Assembly (NCBI GenBank): GCA_051008975.1
Contig: JBPCXA010000151.1
Coordinates: forward strand, 1-9,698
Length of the DNA: 9,698 nucleotides
Direction: 5' to 3'
DNA from: Persebacter sp051008975
Lineage (GTDB): Bacteria > Pseudomonadota > Gammaproteobacteria > Tethybacterales > Persebacteraceae
A program made the position numbers and the translations under genes. Below the pieces are notes generated by a model, which was not told the DNA's origin, searched no databases, and saw only the letters and a program-made list of their open reading frames with translations. Positions within the stretch are counted from its first letter, which is position 1; each line of letters opens with the position of its first letter. Positions 6,243 to 9,698 of the stretch are shown in pieces.

Positions 6243-7454
6243 CTAAAACCGCCGCACCGCCGACAAATTGAAACGGGCGTTGTCGCCGAACTCGTCCGCC
6301 GATTCCCAACGAAATCCGGCGGACGGCGAAATCGTCCAGCGGTTGTAGCGGAGAACGCCCTCCAAATTCAAAGCGTTGTCCGTTTCGCTTTCCGCCTCCG
6401 TCAAATGCGAATGCAAACGGTACGTCGGCGACAACCGCCAAATTCCGCCGTGATAATCCGCCGAAAGCGAAAAATCATAATCGGCGGTTTCGCCCTGCAC
6501 GGTTTCGGAGAACGCCGCTGTCCACAAATCGGCGGAATATTCGCCGCCGCTTTCGTAGCGGAAATCGCCGAATTCGCCGTTGGAATTCGCCTGCCCGGCG
6601 GCGGCGTACAAATGCCAGTTGTCTTTGCGGAAATTCAGGCGACCGCCGACATTGTACGCGTAGCCGCTTTCGGTGGCGGAATAGCCAACATTCGGGGCGA
6701 AATTAAACAGCGAAAAATCGCCGCCCGAAAGGTACGCCGCCATAAATCCGACAACGCCGACACCCAATCCGATAACCGCCAAATCCCGGGCGTTGCTGTC
6801 GCCGCCGCCCGGATTTCCGCCGCCGTTGTCGTCCGCCGCCGAAGCCGCCATCGCAGGGACATAACCCTGCGTACCGTCAACGGCGTCGGTCGTCTCCATC
6901 CAAGCCCCGCCGGTCGTGAGCAAAAAGAATTCGCCCGTCGACGCCAAATCGGTGGCGGCGACGGTTCTGCCCGCCGGTTCTTCGCCGTCGGCCAACGCCA
7001 AATCGCCGGCCGCATTCCGATACGAACGCAAAGTCACGACAAATACTTCGAACCCCCCTCCCGGCGCAGGCACAAACTGATCCCTTATTTCAATACGGAG
7101 ACCCTCCCCCATCGCCGCTCCGTTAAAAGCCGGCAAGCCGTTTACGAGCGTGTCATCCGGAGCAGTCTGCGAGTCGTTCGGATTGACCCGATTAACATAG
7201 TTTGCCAGCGCGTTCAGATTGGCGTTGCCGACAATAAAGGCGGCGATATCCGTCACCGGCGCGCTTAAACTAATCATATTCCCGCCCAAAGACAAAATAT
7301 GGTCGGGCGTGGAATACACCTGCGCACGGGCGGGGCGGGCTTCCTGCGCGTTCGCCGCCGTCGTTCCGAGAATCGCCGCAAAAAACACGGCGAAAACGCA
7401 AAAAACCCGTAAAACTACCGAGTCACAAGGGGGGGGGGGGGGAAAAATTTTCAT
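6243..7454 (-). CDS. Phase-variable outer-membrane beta-barrel protein with an N-terminal secreted domain
   Basis: A 403-residue protein not assignable to a named family. ATG 7452-7454 has a textbook ribosome binding site (AAGGAGA, six bases upstream). Residues 1-35 form a signal peptide: MKIFPPPPPC, then a hydrophobic stretch (VFCVFAVFFAAILG) and a cleavage site near ANAQ-EA. Residues 37-206 are a polar, presumably exported domain. A Gly-rich linker (GGGNPGGGD, about 210-218) leads to a hydrophobic Gly-zipper-like segment (VIGLGVGVVGFMAAYL, about 226-241). The last 160 or so residues alternate polar and aromatic/hydrophobic residues and end in Phe (SAVRRF), as expected for an outer-membrane barrel of about eight strands. 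Codons 5-9 are a C14 run. At 14 the frame is open; 13 or 15 gives a stop within five codons. A surface or adhesin-like role is inferred, not shown. Confidence 0.8.
   Translation of the reverse strand: MKIFPPPPPCDSVVLRVFCVFAVFFAAILGTTAANAQEARPARAQVYSTPDHILSLGGNMISLSAPVTDIAAFIVGNANLNALANYVNRVNPNDSQTAPDDTLVNGLPAFNGAAMGEGLRIEIRDQFVPAPGGGFEVFVVTLRSYRNAAGDLALADGEEPAGRTVAATDLASTGEFFLLTTGGAWMETTDAVDGTQGYVPAMAASAADDNGGGNPGGGDSNARDLAVIGLGVGVVGFMAAYLSGGDFSLFNFAPNVGYSATESGYAYNVGGRLNFRKDNWHLYAAAGQANSNGEFGDFRYESGGEYSADLWTAAFSETVQGETADYDFSLSADYHGGIWRLSPTYRLHSHLTEAESETDNALNLEGVLRYNRWTISPSAGFRWESADEFGDNARFNLSAVRRF
7429..7442 (-). repeat. Poly-C14 (plus strand G14) tract at the 5' end of the barrel gene
   Basis: Fourteen consecutive G on the plus strand encode the five-proline run of the n-region of the signal peptide. 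Coding-strand reading: with C14 the frame continues Pro-Cys-Asp-Ser. With C15 it reads TTG TGA at once. With C13 it reads CTT GTG ACT CGG TAG. This is the classic layout of a slipped-strand translational switch. Confidence 0.9.
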
Positions 7455-7460
7455 CGGGAT

Positions 7461-7494
7461 TCTCCTTGAAATGCAATAAAAATCTATTTTATCA
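7461..7494 (-). promoter_or_regulatory. Promoter and ribosome binding site of the barrel gene
   Basis: On the minus strand, TGATAAAAT (7494-7486) is an extended -10 (TGn plus TAAAAT, five of six). It is followed by a leader of about 25 bases containing AAGGAGA (7467-7461), six bases before the ATG. No clear -35 hexamer is present. A7, T7, T8 and T9 tracts at 7506-7562 lie directly upstream and could act as an UP element or bend the DNA. Confidence 0.5.
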
Positions 7495-7612
7495 AAGAAC
7501 GGGGCAAAAAAAGCCGAATTTTCAACTTTTTTTGCGATTTTTTTTCGGGGCGATTTTTTTTTCGGAATTTTCACCATTTTTGCCTCCTCCCCGTCCCATT
7601 CCCACCTACATC

Positions 7613-7723
7613 CCATTCCTGCGAAGGCAGGAATCTCCGCCGCCGCGAAGCGGCGGGAAATTGTACCGCCTTCGGCGACAATTTGCGCCTTCGGCGCGGA
7701 GATTCCTGCCTTCGCAGGAATGG
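7613..7723. repeat. Palindromic repeat element 1, copy B
   Basis: A 111-bp element with perfect 28-bp inverted arms (7613-7640 and 7696-7723), each containing the ATTCCTGCGAAGGCAGGAAT hairpin. The interior has the CCGCCGC/GCGGCGG hairpin and AAATTGT/ACAATTT arms (7658-7664 and 7678-7684). These enclose a 13-base CGCCTTCGGCG module that is absent at that place in copy A. Element 2 begins four bases later. Confidence 0.88.
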
Positions 7724-7727
7724 AATT

Positions 7728-7847
7728 AAAGAGATTCCGGCTTTCGCCGGAATGGCGGCACTTTTTGTCTTTGCGGATAATACCAAATTCGGCGGTATCC
7801 GAAAATATAAAAAAAACCGCCATTCCGGCGAAAGCCGGAATCTCTTT
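7728..7847. repeat. Palindromic repeat element 2, copy B (intact)
   Basis: A 120-bp near-complete palindrome with perfect 31-bp inverted arms at 7728-7758 and 7817-7847. Each arm carries the ATTCCGGC-tttc-GCCGGAAT hairpin. The interior continues the symmetry imperfectly (CTTTTTGTCTTTGCGGATAA against the reverse of TATCCGAAAATATAAAAAAA) around a centre near 7788. It encodes nothing. Its size and ends suit a MITE-like, non-autonomous element, but no target duplication is evident. Confidence 0.88.
7809..7847 (-). terminator. Possible intrinsic terminator of trpC within element 2
   Basis: On the minus strand, about 43-60 bases beyond the trpC stop, the arm hairpin ATTCCGGC-tttc-GCCGGAAT, or alternatively CGCC-ggaat-GGCG, precedes a run of eight T (7816-7809). 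Only one G separates the smaller stem from the T run. The small hairpin TTTGCGC-tttc-GCGCAAA (7862-7845) lies just before it. Confidence 0.45.
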
Positions 7848-7889
7848 GCGCGAAAGCGCAAACGGCGGAATTTGCGGGACGATTTTCGG

Positions 7890-8681
7890 TTATTCCGGGG
7901 CGAATAATTCTTGCAGGGCGGCGGCGGGATTTTCGGCGCGCATCAGCGTCTCGCCGATTAGAAAGGCGTCCGCGCCCGCCCGCGACAACAGCGCGACATC
8001 CGCGGCGGACGCGATGCCGCTTTCGGCGACCGTCGCGCGCCCCGCCGCCAGCGGCAGCAAATCCAGCGAAGTTTGCAAAGACACGCGAAAATCGCCCAAA
8101 TCGCGGTTGTTAATCCCAATCCAGGCGTCCGGCGTCCGTAGCGCGGCGCGCAATTCGGATTCGTCGTGCGATTCCGCCAGCACCGCCATTCCCAGCGTCG
8201 CGGCGATTTTTGCCAGATACCGCATTTCCGCCGCGGACAGCGCGGCGGCGAGCAGCAAAACCGCGTCCGCCCCCAGCACCCGCGATTCATAAATCTGCCA
8301 TTCCTCCGCAATGAAATCCTTGCGCAGCGCCGGCAAAGCGCAGGCGTCCCGCGCGCGCCGCAAATGCGAATCGTCGCCGCCGAAATACGGCGCGTCGGTC
8401 AGCACCGAAATGCACGCCGCGCCGCCGTCCTCATAACTTCGCGCCAGCGCGGCGGGATCGAAATCCGCGCGCAGCACGCCGCGGCTGGGACTTTTGTATT
8501 TAATTTCGGCGATCGCCGGGAATCGCCCGTTTTTGCGCGCGCCCCGCAGCGCGGCGGTAAAATCGCGCGGCGGCGGCGCGGCGGCGGCGTTCTTTTGTAT
8601 TTCGGAAAGGGAAATCTTGTCCCGCCGGCGGCGGACTTCGGCGCGCTTGTCGGCGACAATCCGCCGCAGCAGATTTTCCAC
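7890..8681 (-). CDS. trpC: Indole-3-glycerol phosphate synthase
   Basis: A TIM-barrel enzyme of 263 residues, the usual size for stand-alone TrpC. It closes the ring of 1-(2-carboxyphenylamino)-1-deoxyribulose 5-phosphate to give indole-3-glycerol phosphate in tryptophan synthesis. Active-site positions known from this family are all present: E59 and K61 in AEIKYKSPSRG, K121 in LRKDF, E170 in LAESHDE, N191 in GINNRD, and E220-S221-G in VAESGI. It is not fused to TrpF. Start: GTG 8679-8681, three bases after the trpD stop, so it is coupled to trpD. No ATG competes nearby. The downstream neighbour is the repeat cluster, so trpC is the last gene of its operon here. Confidence 0.96.
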   Translation of the reverse strand: MENLLRRIVADKRAEVRRRRDKISLSEIQKNAAAAPPPRDFTAALRGARKNGRFPAIAEIKYKSPSRGVLRADFDPAALARSYEDGGAACISVLTDAPYFGGDDSHLRRARDACALPALRKDFIAEEWQIYESRVLGADAVLLLAAALSAAEMRYLAKIAATLGMAVLAESHDESELRAALRTPDAWIGINNRDLGDFRVSLQTSLDLLPLAAGRATVAESGIASAADVALLSRAGADAFLIGETLMRAENPAAALQELFAPE

Positions 8682-8684
8682 CGT

Positions 8685-9698
8685 TCAGCCGCCCGCCGCC
8701 GCGTCCAGTTTTCGCCGCGCCGCGCCGGAATCCACCGCCGCCGCCGCCTTTTCCACCCCGTCCGCGAAATCTTCGGCGATGTCCGAAACAATCAGCGCGG
8801 CGGCGGCGTTCAACAAAACCATGTCGCGCGCCGCGCCCTTTTCGCCGCCCAGCACTTTGCGGATTAAATTCGCCGATTCCGCCGCCGACGATACGCGCAG
8901 CGAATCCGAAGCCGAAGACGCGTGCGACATGCCGAAATCGCGCGGCGAAATCGTCCGCCGGACAATCGCGCCGTTATGCAATTCCGCGATGTCGGTGTCG
9001 CCGCAGACGCCGATTTCGTCCAGCCCGCCGCTATGCACGGTCATCGCGCGAATCGCGCCCGCCGCCGCCAACGCCTCCGCAAACGGCGTCAATAAAGCGG
9101 AATCGTACACGCCGACAACTTGCCGCCGTACGCCCGCCGGATTCGTCATCGGACCGAGCAAATTAAACATCGTGCGCACCCCGAGTTCCTTCCGCACCGG
9201 CGCGGCGTGCCGCACCGCCGGATGATGATTCGGCGCGAACATAAAACCGACCCCGACATCGCGAATCATCTCCGCAATCCGCGACGGCGGCAAATCCAGC
9301 GGCACCCCCAATTCGGACAATACGTCGGCGCTGCCGGAAACGCCGGAAAGGGCGCGGTTGCCGTGTTTGGCGACGCGCGCGCCGGCGCCGGCGGCGACGA
9401 ATGCGGCGGCGGTGGAGACATTAAACAATCCCGCGCCGTCGCCGCCGGTGCCGCAGGTGTCCACCGCCGAATCGTCGCCCAGCGGCACCGGCACCGCCAT
9501 TTCGCGCATAAGACGCGCCGCCGCCGCCAATTCGCCGACCGTCTCGCCCTTGATTTTCAGCGCGACAAGAAATCCCGCCGTCTGCGCCGGAGTCCACGCG
9601 CCCTCCAAAATTCCGCGCATCGCCGCCTCCATCCGCCCGCCCGACAATTCCCGCCGCGCCAGCAGATGCTCCAAAATTTCTTTGCAGGAAAACTCCGC
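8685..9698 (-). CDS. trpD: Anthranilate phosphoribosyltransferase (5' end beyond the window)
   Basis: The enzyme transfers the phosphoribosyl group of PRPP to anthranilate, the step just before the one that makes the TrpC substrate. The glycosyltransferase core is clear: DTCGTGGDG, FNVSTAAAFVAAGAGARVAKHGNR, SGSADVLSELGV, MFAPNHHPA, RTMFNLLGPMTNP and HSGGLDE. The frame is open to the right edge (338 codons). A TTG at 9672-9674 could start a 329-residue form. However, the residues before it (FSCKEILEHLL) fit the usual TrpD N-terminal helix, so the true start probably lies off the window. The spacing to trpC is three bases, giving a trpD-trpC operon. trpG or trpE may lie upstream, outside the window. 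Confidence 0.95.
   Translation of the reverse strand, partial: AEFSCKEILEHLLARRELSGGRMEAAMRGILEGAWTPAQTAGFLVALKIKGETVGELAAAARLMREMAVPVPLGDDSAVDTCGTGGDGAGLFNVSTAAAFVAAGAGARVAKHGNRALSGVSGSADVLSELGVPLDLPPSRIAEMIRDVGVGFMFAPNHHPAVRHAAPVRKELGVRTMFNLLGPMTNPAGVRRQVVGVYDSALLTPFAEALAAAGAIRAMTVHSGGLDEIGVCGDTDIAELHNGAIVRRTISPRDFGMSHASSASDSLRVSSAAESANLIRKVLGGEKGAARDMVLLNAAAALIVSDIAEDFADGVEKAAAAVDSGAARRKLDAAAGG

Larger units (their letters stand above)
7455..7889. other. Gene-free interval between trpC and the barrel gene
   Basis: These 435 bases hold, from left to right, the barrel-gene ribosome binding site and promoter, a run of A/T tracts (7506-7562), repeat element 1 copy B, repeat element 2 copy B and a short hairpin (7845-7862) next to the trpC stop. 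The frame of the barrel protein stays open upstream of its ATG, but that part only translates the repeats and lacks any start signal. Confidence 0.8.

Noticed and set aside
6117..7268. Plus-strand open frame of 383 codons opposite the barrel gene
   Set aside because: It starts in repeat element 2, is Arg-rich and has no motif. The minus strand has the signal peptide, ribosome binding site and C-terminal Phe.
7455..7823. N-terminal extension of the barrel protein upstream of ATG 7454
   Set aside because: It translates only the palindromic repeats (IPAKAGIS, EIPAFAGM) and lacks a ribosome binding site, whereas ATG 7454 has a strong one followed by a signal peptide.
7613..7847. Insertion sequence
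   Set aside because: Inverted arms are present, but there is no transposase frame and no clear target-site duplication.

Overview
This is a GC-rich window from a Gram-negative bacterium, most likely a proteobacterium of the gamma/beta type. It carries lpxH (lipid A synthesis), an exported and a cytosolic cyclophilin, and an outer-membrane beta-barrel protein with a signal peptide. The ppiB-lpxH adjacency is also found in E. coli. No closer taxonomic call is made.

Layout. (1) Positions 1-733, minus strand: the N-terminal part of a Rieske-type oxygenase alpha subunit, cut by the window edge. (2) 734-837: a short divergent region with a -10 box for each direction. (3) 838-2650, plus strand: a beta-class DNA methyltransferase fused to an Mrr-like nuclease domain, followed one base later by an unrecognised 92-residue protein. 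(4) 2653-4422, minus strand: a tight operon ppiA-ppiB-lpxH, transcribed away from gltX. (5) 4481-5881, plus strand: glutamyl-tRNA synthetase. (6) 5882-6242: palindromic repeats, no gene. (7) 6243-7454, minus strand: a signal-peptide/beta-barrel protein whose coding sequence holds a 14-base poly-C tract just after the start codon. (8) 7455-7889: A/T tracts, the promoter of the barrel gene and a second copy of the same composite repeat. (9) 7890-9698, minus strand: trpC and trpD, the latter cut by the right edge.

Most genes are housekeeping. The accessory content is the methyltransferase-nuclease fusion with its small partner, the phase-variable surface protein, and the repeats that flank that surface gene on both sides. 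The tract is 14 C and in frame, so the allele reads ON. A change of one base in either direction leads to a stop within about five codons. This is the most striking feature of the window.

Promoter architecture is also unusual. The two main plus-strand genes (methyltransferase and gltX) lack Shine-Dalgarno sequences and have a -10 box almost touching the start codon, which suggests leaderless or near-leaderless mRNAs. Three minus-strand genes (the oxygenase, ppiA and the barrel protein) have clear ribosome binding sites. The ppiA/gltX divergent region centres on a perfect 12-bp palindrome that can supply a -10 hexamer to both strands.
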